This document shows, piece by piece, positions 1 through 13,577 of a stretch of 64,000 bases of DNA. Position 1 is the first letter of the stretch, and each line of letters opens with the position of its first letter. Both the position numbers and the translations under genes were made by a program. Source of the stretch: Pholis gunnellus (Eukaryota; Chordata; Actinopteri; Perciformes; Pholidae); assembly GCA_910591455.2 (NCBI GenBank), contig OU342820.1:6647706-6711705 (forward strand), in the 5' to 3' direction. The notes beneath the pieces were generated by a model. The model was not told where the DNA came from, did no database searches, and worked only from the letters and a program-made list of their open reading frames with translations.

Positions 1-152
1 GAAGACGAAAGCAATGACAACAAGGTCAGATAATAGTGTGGTGATAATGTGTGGCATCAAAGCAAAAGTTGACCAAATAACATGAAATCAATTACTAATC
101 AAACTCTTTAGTTTACACCATTATTTAATCTGCGTCTGTCCCACCCTCACAG

Positions 153-2245
153 TTGTCCACTCCTGCATCAACATCCCGGCCGCCAGACGTCTCCTCCTTC
201 CTCAGCTTTCCGTCTCCAGACAAACTGCTCAAGCTGGGGGCCAAGAGAGCGATGCTGATCGAGCAGCAGGTAAACACACGAGTACTTACACACGTACACT
301 CCAGCTTGAGTTTTTTATCTGTTAATGAGAGGTACTAAAGGCTGAAAGAAATGTCTTTGAGGTAAATGTTTCTGCCTTTCTCCGTGTCTAGGTGGATGTG
401 TCAGATGCTACAAAAACAGCTGAAGCTTTCCTCAAGATCGCATCTGTGTACAAGGAGGACAATAACGACGTTAAGAACGCCGTGTTGGACAGCATAGGTG
501 AGACACTTGGTCTGCATCAGTTGATCTCATCGTTGTTGTTGTACATGCTCTTGCTGAGAGAAGTGCTGAACTGACGAGGAACCTCGTAGCATTACAAATT
601 CATTTCTGCCTTTCGGTGTCTCGCAGTTATTTTGTGTTTTTTATATATTTATTTATTTTGATGTACTACCAACATGTTTCATCTAATGAGCTCAGAATTC
701 CTTTTACTCGCCAATTGAATCAGCAGCTTCTTTTTATCTCGACCTCAAAGTGCTGTGAGATGCTCGTTAGGTTGTTTTTCACAGTATACTGTTTTTAATG
801 CTTCACTTGATCCATTAATACTCTGCATTACCACAGTACACGTTTTCTGTTGTCTTTTTTTCTTGACGGTGTTAGAATAATGTTTGTAATAAACAGTAAT
901 ACATTTCTCCTTACAGATGCCCTTCTGAAGAAAGCTTTTGCCACTCCGTCTTTCCAAGGCTACAACTTTGTGTCATCTTTGTTAGTGCTGCTTGGACTTC
1001 TCAAGGTATGTTTACAGACATGTGTATCTCTTCACTGTCTTTTGTTTCCTCTACATGTCTCTTCTACTTATCTCACTTTTGTCTTCGCACTACACTCATT
1101 GTTTTCAACACTCCTCTCTTTTCTGTCCTCACCCTCCGTCCCGTCCCGTCCTCTTGGCTGCCCAGAGTGAGGACAAGGTGAAGCCTGTGCTCGTGGTTCC
1201 CGGCCACCTCAACGCCTTGGAGCACGTTGTTAGACAGGACTACTTCCCCAAAGACAACGTGGCCGTGCTGCAGGCCTTCCTGTCCCGGTAAGGGCGTGAC
1301 AGAATGAGCCAATCAGCAGGCAGCTTCCAGGTACACAATACCACGATTACCATCCTCCTATCTTCAGGAGTGAAGCACATGATGAATGTTTTTACACGTA
1401 GCGACGGTGGTGGACACTCTCTGGTGATTGCTCATTGATGTGTTGGAATGGGTTTGTTATTTTTGTTGTTTTGCTAACCCTTCACTTTCATTGGGCTAAC
1501 ATCTACCTTTCTGCCTCTATGACATACATGAAGGATTCATGGTGATTTATCCTTAAAGTTATAATCCTTAGGATTTAAACCCTAGCTTTCCCCACAACAA
1601 AAAAATGAAAATGTTGTGAAAATTATAAAGATTCAAATTTGGATGATGATGCTAGTATTTTCTTTTTTTCCTCATTGTCAATCCCATAAAAATACTTGCG
1701 TTAGTCTGTTTCTTAATACTTTCTGACTTCACTAGCCTGTCTGCGACTCTCTGTGCAAGACCAGTTTCTCAAAAAAAGGATCACAAATACATAGTTTCCT
1801 TTTTGTTTTATAAGAAAGTTTCCTTTGAAAGCTGGACGTATGTTTTTAGCCACAGATTAATATACATTTGGAGCTCTAGTGCATGTTCACAGCAACAGAA
1901 CAGTATATGTGGCATTGACTCAAATTGAACAAATCGTTGTAACAAAGGAACATGTGCAGCAGTGTGGCTCAAGCTTCAGCTACACAGACAATACTAGTTA
2001 GTGTATGAGCGGATCAACTCATTGCTGGTTTTGGTGTTTCATTGGGATTTGTTGACAATCTGAGAAATACCATAAAGATATTAAGTTAATGGATAAATTA
2101 AACAATTTATTTTAATTATGTGTGTGTACACTTCATTCTCTAACTGTGTGTTATCCTTCACAGAAACAACGAGGCTCTGGAGTCATGTGGCAATGCCAGA
2201 AACAGCCTCCAGTCAACACTGCAGAGAGTCAGATCTGAGGACTGA
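153..2245 (+). CDS. rangap1: Ran GTPase-activating protein 1, 3' part (last five exons)
   Basis: RanGAP1 activates GTP hydrolysis by Ran at the cytoplasmic face of the nuclear pore. Only the C-terminal part is in the window. Exons I read: 153-269, 392-497, 917-1005, 1166-1287 and 2164-2245 (stop TGA 2243-2245), all with GT-AG borders and a continuous frame, giving about 171 residues. The first exon's phase is taken as 0 because its predecessor lies outside the window. The translation has the RanGAP1 C-terminal domain signature: alpha-helical stretches, then LLGLLK joined to SEDKVKPV, then the QDYFPK block and a final ALESCGNARNSLQS segment. LKSE fits the psi-K-x-E SUMO acceptor that anchors RanGAP1 to RanBP2/Ubc9. 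The N-terminal leucine-rich-repeat GAP domain is not present here. The gene points towards chadl, as its human counterpart does. Identification is confident; exact numbering is not possible. Confidence 0.93.
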
Positions 2246-2254
2246 GGACTGTGG

Positions 2255-2256
<2 letters not shown>

Positions 2257-2305
<49 letters not shown>
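2257..2305. repeat. (AC)n microsatellite in rangap1 3' UTR
   Basis: This is a perfect AC dinucleotide run of about 49 bases. It begins 11 bases after the rangap1 stop codon, so it should be transcribed in the 3' UTR. Confidence 0.97.
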
Positions 2306-2308
<3 letters not shown>

Positions 2309-2976
2309 TGACTGAACTTTGACTGATCACTGATGGACCTTTGGAAACCAGCACACATGAGCTCAAAAAAGAATCAAACAAAGCTGAGCAGCACTGGAGA
2401 AGAACAGACTCGCTGACTCCTCTGCCTCACCGCTCTCCTTCACAGGTTTAGCAACAAACCTCTTTCTGGACTCTGGGCTTGAATGCTTTGTGTTTTGAAG
2501 TAGACGGTGCTCTTATGGTGTGGAGTAACTGAAGAGCTTCGTGTACACTCATATAACCACAGAACTGCGCCGGCAACTTCTTTGTCTTCTGGTGAATGAG
2601 ACCTTATTCCCCACATAAACTAAGATGTGTGTGTCCTGGTTAGAGACGCCTGACTGACTGACGCACAGATTACACTTTGGTGCAAACTAGAAAAGCTCCG
2701 ACCAGAAACAATCTGGGCTCGGAAGTTTCAGCTTTTGCACATTTGATTTTATATTTCAATATGCCTTTTACTATTCTGTTGTTTTATATTCAATGTTTAT
2801 TGAATTTGATAATATGGTCAAACATTGCCGTTATTAAAATATCTATTGACGATAAATATGATGAAATTAAGACTGTAAAGTACAATAGAACAATCAAAAG
2901 GGATGAAATATGTTTAAATGTATTTTCTGCCTTTAAATGGGGCACAAGGTGCAACGTTTGGGGATTTGTGTTGCAA

Positions 2977-2982
2977 AATAAA
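2977..2982 (+). terminator. Probable rangap1 poly(A) signal
   Basis: This is a canonical AATAAA hexamer about 730 bases after the rangap1 stop. A second AATAAA lies at 3050-3055. Either could direct cleavage; the sequence alone does not decide. Confidence 0.6.
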
Positions 2983-3922
2983 GCTGTTTTTAGTGTTGGA
3001 TGTCTTTCACCGTCTTTGCATCTTAACTGCATAGAAGTTTTATTAAAGAAATAAATACAAGCATTGTCACAAGAACATACAACGCCATAAAACCTGAGCA
3101 ACTCAACAGCTCTGATGAGTTTTTATTACTACAGAAATAGATTTCTTCTATCGCTGCTCATTTTCTGGAAGGAACAGTTTTTCTACATATGTTTTTTCCT
3201 GTTCAGATTTGTTTTATGTCTCTGGGGGTTCAAATAAATCCTGATGTTACAAACCAAGAATAGTCAGTTTATCTCTTTCATATATCAACACGGCGCTCAA
3301 TCCGACCAACAAATACAGTTGCTCCCTGTGTTTCAGACAGAAATTGTAAAGCCGAGGTGTTAATTTGCTTTGAGGGGGCTCAGGGATCAGGGGTCACCGT
3401 GAAAGAATTTACCAAGGCCCTGTTTGTTAGCCTGCTGGACCGCTGACAGTACGGACACACTCAGAGTAGAATAAGAAAGTCAGCGGCAGCTAACCGGAGC
3501 CTTAGCTGGCAGAGTCACATTCAACCTGCCTTCAGTTCATGTTACCAAGCAGGCAGTGACGAGGACGTTCTGCTCGAAGGTAAGACAGTTGTTTTTCTTC
3601 ATAGAGCTTGTTTTGTTTAGGTTAGATTTTGGATTTTCTTGAAACATTTCTTCAACTGATGAGCAGACTTTTGTGGTGGTTCTCATGCAGACAACCAACA
3701 ATAATTTGTTTTTATATGTATTTATTTAACATTTTAGAAATAGGAAAACGGCACATAAGCAATGTTAAAATGTAATCAATGTGTTCCAATGGAAAAAGCC
3801 AAATAAGTAGTGAAGTAGTAGACTGAAGACATTAGCATCCATTAAAAGTCTCTTTGGTTCACTGAATGGAGTTTTGACGACGGCTTTTAAATACATTTTT
3901 TTATCATGTTTTACCGCCACAG

Positions 3923-6900
3923 ATGCGTTTCTTCTCGGCTGCGGCCTTCTTGCTGGTTTTAGCGCCGCGTTCGCCAGCTGAAGCAGGCAAATGTCCCAGA
4001 CTGTGCAGCTGTGACAGCTCCAAACTCACGGTCACCTGCGTTGGCAAGAACTTAACGGAGATTCCCCCGACGATAGATGAGGTGAGGAATTCAAAAGTAA
4101 ATGTTACTGCCTCGCTTTCACTTCACACAAGTGTTTGAGGAAGAAACACTGAATGGTAGCTGTGCTTTGTTGCATTTTAGATGTTTCTTAAATGTGAATC
4201 ATATTTATCTAAAAGGAATCAGTCAAATGCAGTATGTACAGCGACAGCAGCAAGAAGGAGATAAGTGTCTTGCTCAAGGGCTCAATAGTGCTGTTCTTAT
4301 CAGGCATACCTCTATCAGCCCTGTGCTTTAATTGTGCATCACCTCTGCCTGCCTCGGATACATCCTCTGTTCTGTTTGATCCTCCTCACAGATTACACTG
4401 AAGCTCGACCTGAGAAACAACAACCTGCAGGTGCTGTCCAGGGGTGCGTTCATCCTCACGCCCTACCTCACCCACCTCAACCTGCAGCGCAGCAGCATCA
4501 ACAAGGTGAAAGAGGGCGCTTTCCGGACTCTGGGCCGCCTGGTTTCCCTGAACCTGGCCTACAACAAAATTGACATCCTTTATCAGGTAAGAGGAGAGCG
4601 CATGCCGGCGACACTGAAGGGTCTGAGTTGTTATTTTTCACATTTGGTTTTAAACTTTCGACATACTTATGTGAGGTCTCATTTTCCTTTCCCTCCCTCC
4701 ACCCTCTTACCTCTGACCCGACCGTTGCAGGAGTCCTTTGACGGCCTCTCGTCCCTGAAGGAGCTGCACCTGGACCATAACCGCGTGGAGGAGATCCAGC
4801 CTGGAGCCTTCACACAGCTCGGCTTCCTCAACATGTTGGCCCTCACCCACAACCAGCTGGTTTACATCCCCAACATGGCCTTCCAGGTACTCAGACTTAT
4901 GGGATTATAGACTTTTTTTGTCATAATGAATGGTTATTTGTGGTTACATGATCACCCAGCAGTCTGACTTCCTCCTCTAGGGCCTGCACAACATCAAATG
5001 GCTTCGTCTCAGCCATAACTCCCTGAACAACTTGGCCCCTGAGGCCTTCGCCGGGCTGTTCACCCTCAGCCGCCTCAGCCTCGACCACAACGAGCTGCAG
5101 TTCTTCCCCACTGAGACCATGACCAGGTGGGACCTTCTGAAGGATTATTATGGGCATTAAATAAATGTTATTTTAACATTCTAATGGAAAACAGTGTTTA
5201 TGACTTCTGAGCAGACTACAGGAACAAATGACGCGCGGCTTTTTGCTCTGGGTCAAAAATGCGGCATAACTAGGGTCAAATGGTTATTGGTTCTTTGACT
5301 TTTCTCCCTTTGTAGAAATTTTAGAAATAGTACATAATGAAACATCAAAGGGCAGTAAATTCGACCAAAGTCTTATGTGTCACTTCACTTTTTACTTTAC
5401 TCTTCCTCTCATTGTGAAGACTTCCTGAGGTCAAGCGCCTGGACATGAGCCACAACCCCATGACCTACCTCGGGGAAGAATCCGTCTCCGTGGCGAAGCT
5501 CACGCACCTCTACCTCGACCACATGTCCCTTCAGGACCTGTCGGATCAGGCTCTGTCCCGCGCCCCCCTCCTCTCCCACTTGGACCTCAGCCACAATCAG
5601 CTTCGCTACCTGGAGCCCCTCTCAGGCCCCAAGGAGCTGGCCAGCCTCAACCTGACAGGTACAACTGACATTTGTGCATGGACATGGATGATTAGGACAT
5701 ACCATATTTCACCTTCAATAGATCCCGATCATCTCTCATTTCTCTTAAAGGCAACCCAGTGTACTGTAACTGCTTCATGCGGCCCCTGAGGGTGTGGGCG
5801 GGTGTCCGTGGCGTGAAGCTGCTGGGAGCCTGCGCCGGACCACCTCACCTCTCAGATGAGCCGCTGCAGGGCGTGGCTCCTCTGGATCTGCGCTGCCGCA
5901 GCAGAGGGGAGACGCTGAAGGACGAGTTTGAGAAGGACGATGAGAGCACGGGAAGCCTCCCGCCCACAGACAAGCCCAAGCAGAAAGTCAAGTGTCCAGT
6001 TAACTGTGACTGTGATGTGAGTGTTTGACAGTGCACCTCCAACAATGGCTGCTTTGCTTTGCTCTGTATGTGCAGTGTGTGCTATAATTAAGATATTTAG
6101 AGTTAAATTAAAAAGATTACGTTACTAGAAACTCACTGTACTCTACCCGCCCAGCACCAAACTGCAGAAAGACTAATTTAGCAACTTGGTGCTGAAAATA
6201 GATCCATTTAGCAACCAAGTACACATCTGAATACTTTGTCCACCTCTGTTTACAAGATGTATTGTTGTTAATATTCCATTCTGATTTTAAACCCTCCCCA
6301 GATTGAATCCCAGCACGCCACATGTGAGGGTCGGGGTCACACCAAAGTCCCACGAGGCTTCTCCACCAAGACGCAGCTGCTTGACCTCCGCAGCAACCAC
6401 TTCCACGACCTTACTGCCAACAGCTTCCCAGGCACCGGCCAAGTTGTCTCTCTTCACCTGGAGTTCTGCAAGATCCACGGAGTCGAAGGCGGCGCCTTTC
6501 GGGGAATGAAAAAGCTGTTTTATTTGTATCTCTCTGACAACGACCTCACATCCTTGGACCCCGGAGCCTTTGCTGGAGCCCCCGAGCTCACGTACCTTCA
6601 CCTGGAAGGGAACCGACTGGTACAATTCCCCGGATCAGGTGAGTGGTTGGTCAAGTCAAGTGTGGCTGGATGTAAATAACAACACAGTGCAAATGTGTGT
6701 AAAAACACAGAGGAAACAAAAAACAATGGTATTTTCTTTCTCTTTGTGTCTCCCCTGTAGCCCTGGCGCTCTTACCAAGTCTGTTTGTGTTACACCTGGA
6801 GCGAAATGCCATCTCCAAACTAGAGCCCGCTGGTTTGCTGTCCTCAGTAACCCCCAACCTCCGGGAACTATACCTGACCAACAACACCATAACTGCTATT

Positions 6901-9016
6901 GCCAAGGGTGCTCTGGACTCGGCTTTCCTAGGTACACTTCACCTGGATTCAAATCAGCTCACCGAGGTGCCCACCCACGCTCTGTCCGAGGCCCCTAACC
7001 TGGAGGAGATCAACCTGTCTCACAATTCAATTCGCTGGGTGGGACCAAACGCATTCAAGCCCATATCCCAAAGTCTGAAGAGGCTTTACATGGATCAGAT
7101 GGGCATGGAGAAGGTGCGAGAGACCTATTTTTTGCCAAAATGATGGCATTTCATTTAATCTTAAGTGCCCTTTGCATCATAAACTTTCTCTCACTTCAAA
7201 TTTCTATCATGTTACTATAAATTGTAGAAATATGTGGAGGTTGTGACTGCGATTTCACCAACAAGTTGCCGGACTCTTTGAGGCATGGATTTTGAGTGAA
7301 TACTTATTGCTTTTCTGCTAGTTGTTACCCGTGCTAACAGCTCAGGACTTATTGGTGATCAGTTTTTTTAATTGTACCCCCGTCCAGATGTCCAGGGAGG
7401 CTCTGGCTGGGCTGGGCCCAGGGCTGAGGGCTCTGACTGTGAGAGGGAACCAGCTGGAGGAGCTTCCTGACTTGAGCCCACTCACTGGCCTTGAGGTGGT
7501 CGACCTGCAGGACAACCCCCTGATGTGTGACTGTCCTCTGCTGCCACTACGCAGGTCAGTGCAGAGTTTCCCTGGACGAAGGCTTTTTGCTTTTTATTAT
7601 ACAGCAGGGTGGCACAGTTGGTAGTGAGATTGTGAATTTGCACCACTGCTGCTGAAGTGTTCTTGAGCAAAACATTCAATCCCAATAAACTGCAGAGGAG
7701 CTACTGCTTAGCGTAGCCAGAGGAAAGAGAAAATCAAGCGAGTGCTCAGAGATGGGCAAAAATACATCAAAATGTATTTTGATACAAAATACAAAATACC
7801 CCCAAATAAATGTATTACAACAAAATACAAAATACAAAATACTGGTGCCAGAAAATGTAACAAAATACATGTATTTTGTATTTATAATATAGGAAATACT
7901 TTTTTCTGGATTTTCCGTTTTCTCACAATTTGGTATAGCAGAGCATTCAGGTTTGGGCTATAATGTACACAAAGCTCTGGTGAACCCCACAAAAAGGAAG
8001 AAGAGTCACAGAACGTCATAGCAAAAGCTATTAAAAGACAACAACTTGATTGATTAATGTATATATATATTTTTATTAATGGGACTTAACAGCCCATACT
8101 TTGGCTTTGTATCAACAAGAAAATATTCATCACATATGACATACAAGCTCCCAATCTCCCTCTTCCTATAGCTAGCTACTCGACTGATAAGTTAACTTGC
8201 TAAACACTGGCTATGCACTAGCCTAGACAGCATGCTAGCGTCATTAGCATGTTAGCATCGATCGCTTCATATTATAACCATCACCATGTATATACGTAGC
8301 CAGACCCAGACATAAGTTATACATCAAGCTAGTTGACATCTGTCACACTCAGATACAATATTTAACTTGACAGATAATCCGTTGAACTTGAAGATCTGAA
8401 GACTGAACTCGTGAACTGTTTTTTGATTCGTGGAGAAAGTATTTTGAGTATTTTAAATACAAAATTACTCCACTCTAAAGTATTTTGTTACAAATTACGT
8501 TAGATTTTTAATCGGCCCTATCAAATACAAATTACAAAATACTCAAAAGTAATTGAAATACGTATTTCAAATACAAGTAATAGAAATACTGCCCATCTCT
8601 GCGAGTGCTGCTATAGGGATCAAGGAAGCATAGTAATCAATTTGCCTCAAAAGCTACAATATTGACAATAATGATGTCACTGTCTGTGTCTCCCTCCGTC
8701 TCTGTCTCTCAGGTGGATGGAGAATGTAAGCTTGGAGGTGATCGCCATCTGCGGTCACCCTCCCGAGATCAGAGGTCAGAAGGTCAGGGATGTCAATGTG
8801 TTCACATCCTGTCCAGAAAGCCGCTCTCCTCCAGATGAAAAGGTTGTTGCGGCCTCCAGACCTCCAAAAGTGAAGAAACCCAAAACCAGCCTCTCGAAGA
8901 CCCCTCGGGTCAAAGCTAGGCCAGCAAAGCCCAAAGCTAAACTACTCAAACCAACCAAGAATAAGCCTCAGAGGAAACCCGGGGCACCAAAAGTGACCAA
9001 GAACAAGACACAGTAA
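3923..9016 (+). CDS. chadl: Chondroadherin-like protein, secreted leucine-rich-repeat protein
   Basis: CHADL is an extracellular-matrix leucine-rich-repeat protein of cartilage that binds collagen and restrains chondrocyte differentiation (family knowledge). Ten coding exons: 3923-4081, 4392-4586, 4731-4886, 4981-5126, 5420-5658, 5751-6016, 6302-6638, 6761-7113, 7388-7554 and 8713-9016. Total 2322 nt, 773 aa, close to the mammalian length. The ATG follows a splice acceptor and opens a signal peptide (about residues 1-21). Then come LRRNT 1 (CPRLCSCD), LRR block 1, LRRCT 1 (NPVYCNC, about 298-345), an acidic linker, LRRNT 2 (CPVNCDCD, about 381), LRR block 2, and LRRCT 2 (NPLMCDCP to FTSCP, about 660-712). 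This duplicated LRR layout separates CHADL from single-block CHAD. The C-terminus is a roughly 60-residue Lys/Pro-rich tail. The last intron carries a transposon. Confidence 0.95.
7747..8601. mobile_element. Non-autonomous hAT-like DNA transposon in last chadl intron
   Basis: The 855-bp element starts CAGAGATGGGCAAAAATA and ends with the inverse, TATTACTGCCCATCTCTG-like (terminal inverted repeats sharing CAGAGATGGGCA). It is flanked by a perfect 8-bp target-site duplication, cgagtgct, at 7739-7746 and 8602-8609. An 8-bp duplication is the hallmark of hAT transposases. Both ends are rich in subterminal 'aaatacaaaat' motifs that pair in opposite orientation. No transposase reading frame of useful length is inside, so it would have needed a transposase supplied in trans. 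Confidence 0.9.
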
Positions 9017-9565
9017 TAAATAATACAACAAATTTAAAGTGTTGAAATGTTTTTTTTTTTCATTAAAGTGCTTAGGATTACAGCTCTGTGGGAAGTTTAC
9101 ATGCACTATTTACTATCCGAGCATAATCAACACAGTAAAGCAAAAAGCTAACTAAATAAAATAAAAGACAGAAGCAACCTGAGGACCCAGCCTATTGCCT
9201 TCCCATTACAGACAGGTAAAAAACATAACCACAACTTCAACACACTCAAGATTGTCCTATTTAGTTCAGACTGCCTTCTAAATAGACACTAAAATGAATG
9301 AATGATGGATAGTAAATAAAGTAATATGAGCCAGTGAAGGTGATATCTGGCAATGTTTGTGTTTTTTGCCAAACTGAGACAACAGTTATTAAATAGGACC
9401 TTCAGACACTACCAGCCACAATCACTTCTTTTGTATTCATATATGAAACCTGCATTATATGCTTGTGTGCATTGGGGTCTGCCTGTATTACCCTTCAGAT
9501 TAAAATGTGACAATGTTATTATACCTCTACAACATTAACGCGTATTTATTCTGATGGACAGTCAG
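9017..9565. other. chadl 3' UTR and spacer before the tRNA gene
   Basis: This is AT-rich sequence with no coding signal. AATAAA hexamers at 9155-9160 and 9160-9165 are the likely chadl poly(A) signals. Another AATAAA overlaps the stop codon (9015-9020) but is too early to be a sensible cleavage signal. I see nothing else. Confidence 0.6.
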
Positions 9566-9637
9566 GGTTCTATGGTGTAATGGTTAGCACTCTGGACTCT
9601 GAATCCAGCGATCCGAGTTCAAATCTCGGTAGAACCT
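9566..9637 (+). tRNA. tRNA-Gln, anticodon CUG
   Basis: This 72-nt stretch folds as a standard cloverleaf. The acceptor stem is GGTTCTA pairing with TAGAACC. The D arm runs GTGTAATGGTTAGCAC, matching the A-box. The anticodon stem is CTGGA/TCCAG with loop CTCTGAA. The T arm is CCGAG-TTCAAAT-CTCGG, matching the B-box GTTCAAATC. The anticodon CTG occupies 9599-9601 and reads CAG (Gln). There is no intron and CCA is not encoded, as expected for a eukaryotic nuclear gene. It is a single gene on the same strand as chadl and rbx1. Confidence 0.97.
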
Positions 9638-9648
9638 GAGTACGGTTA

Positions 9649-9654
9649 TTTTTT
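9649..9654 (+). terminator. RNA polymerase III terminator of tRNA-Gln
   Basis: A run of six T residues begins 12 bases after the tRNA 3' end. A T-run of four or more is the usual pol III stop signal. Confidence 0.85.
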
Positions 9655-9854
9655 GTGGACTGTTTAATTCATTATGTGGTAATGCCATGGCATTCATTCT
9701 TTTTAAACAACACAACAATAGCAGCGCCACTCCAAAAGTGCCACATCGTGACACAACACGAATACAATCCTGAATTAACACGCTAATAAACTAACGGAAA
9801 TTGCAGTTTTTCTTCCGGTTTATTTGCTCATCACGCCGAACTTCTCTTTTCAAG

Positions 9855-12032
<2,178 letters not shown>

Positions 12033-12155
12033 TTGTTTTATTGCTGACCTTTTCCTGCGCTACTACAAGCATCACCCGTACTAGTTCTGTTCCCGCCTGC
12101 TTATAAGCAGTTATTTTACGCCCACGTCTTTGTTTTGGTATGTTGTAAGTACAAA

Positions 12156-12161
12156 AATAAA
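12156..12161 (+). terminator. rbx1 poly(A) signal
   Basis: A canonical AATAAA lies about 124 bases after the rbx1 stop codon. It is the only good hexamer in this short 3' UTR. Confidence 0.8.
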
Positions 12162-13067
12162 CATGAATATTGTCACAAAACGGGTCTTGTATTACTTGTA
12201 GGGGTTTGTGAAGCAAAAACATGGTTCAACATTTGCTTCGGTTGTGCGCAAAGACTTATTTGGTACTAGAGTAATATTTAAACTACATTTTGGCGGACAA
12301 AAAGCTGCACACAGGAGAATTTGCTCGGTCGGATCAGCTTTGACGCGGTGATTCATGAGAGCCAGGACTCATGCGTTTATAGAGCAGTAATCCTCCGGCT
12401 GAAAGACAGATGACCTGTGTGGATTAGTGGCCGAGTGCCCATCATAATTCCCAAAGGTAGCACCTTTATAGTGCTTGTTTTGTCTGACCAATAAACCCAA
12501 AGCTACTCAAATAACATAAGAAAAAATGTGGGTATGTTTGGAAGTCTTTCATGATAAATGAAGAGTAATTATCCAAACTGTTTGAGCTTTAAAAACAAGA
12601 CTTTTACTCGTCTGTGGAAATATTTTCAATTCTTCCATTTTGTTTATAGTCAAGCTTTATAAGACCCTGAAGACTGTCAAATTGCAACCATTTGGTTTAG
12701 TTCCACCTTCATCAGTACAGTAAATAGTTCTACCAAGTGAGGATATGAGGTCAGTGAAACGATACATTTATGCTCAACATCAATGGATTGAAGTGTAAAT
12801 CCACATCCAAGGAGCTGCTTGTTGAAATCTGACAGTAAAACATGTCAAAGGACCACAGAGGGTGGAGTGAGGGTCCTCCTGGATGTTATTGTGCCAAGAA
12901 ATGAACATCTCTGGATCATTTTTCTCAGTCTAACCGATGAGAAACAGAAGTGATGAGTGTTGATTGTGCATGTTGTCAGTGTAAAAATCACACGTCTGGT
13001 TTGTACAAGATGTAAAAAACAACTGAACTAGAAAAGAAAGTCAAACTTGTTTTGCAGCAACAGAGGT

Positions 13068-13073
13068 TTTATT
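13068..13073 (-). terminator. st13 poly(A) signal
   Basis: TTTATT on the plus strand reads AATAAA on the minus strand. It lies about 505 bases beyond the st13 stop codon. Confidence 0.7.
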
Positions 13074-13577
13074 ATTGGGAAACGTTTTCCAACAGGGTCA
13101 GACATCAACATCAGTGACTTTTTTTTTTTTTGCATTTTATAACAGATCTGATAACAAAAACACCCGACGGTTATTTGTGAGAGTTCGGCTCTGTTCGGAG
13201 AAAAAGGAAACACCGGTAGCTAAACCATTACCGCGTAATAAATGGCTGTAAAAATATTTGTGAGTGAGCGTCTCAATGCAGGAGCTCCCAGTTTAGCTTT
13301 TTTTCCCCCAGATACATGTTAGGAAACGTCAGCCTGTGTTTAAGTAAAGTCCCAGCTGAGACGAGTCGGGAGAAGTTGTCAGACCCGACTCCTAACCTCG
13401 TTGGGACGTTGCTAAGAACTAACAGGCTGATTTAAGAACAATTAAAAAGTAGCCTTCGCTTCCTCTACCTTACACCAAGTCACCCGTCACCCGCTCCCCC
13501 GTTTGATCTGCACACAGTGGATTAATAGTTGAAAAGCGTTGTTGGCTCTCCAGATTGATTCGCCAGCCATCCACCCT

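Larger units (their letters stand above)
2246..3922 (+). other. rangap1 3' UTR, spacer and chadl 5' region
   Basis: The first ~800 bases are the rangap1 3' UTR, AT-rich towards its end with two AATAAA hexamers. No coding signal is seen from about 3060 to 3460. A strong splice donor (GAAG followed by GTAAGA) sits at 3579/3580, preceded by a GC-richer stretch from about 3420. I infer a non-coding first exon of chadl ending at 3579 and spliced to the acceptor CACAG just before the ATG at 3923. The transcription start cannot be placed. Confidence 0.55.
12033..13577. other. Convergent 3' regions of rbx1 (+) and st13 (-)
   Basis: The rbx1 3' UTR occupies roughly 12033-12190 and the st13 3' UTR roughly 13050-13577 on the minus strand. 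The ~850 bases between show no coding pattern, RNA gene or clear repeat. Confidence 0.6.
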
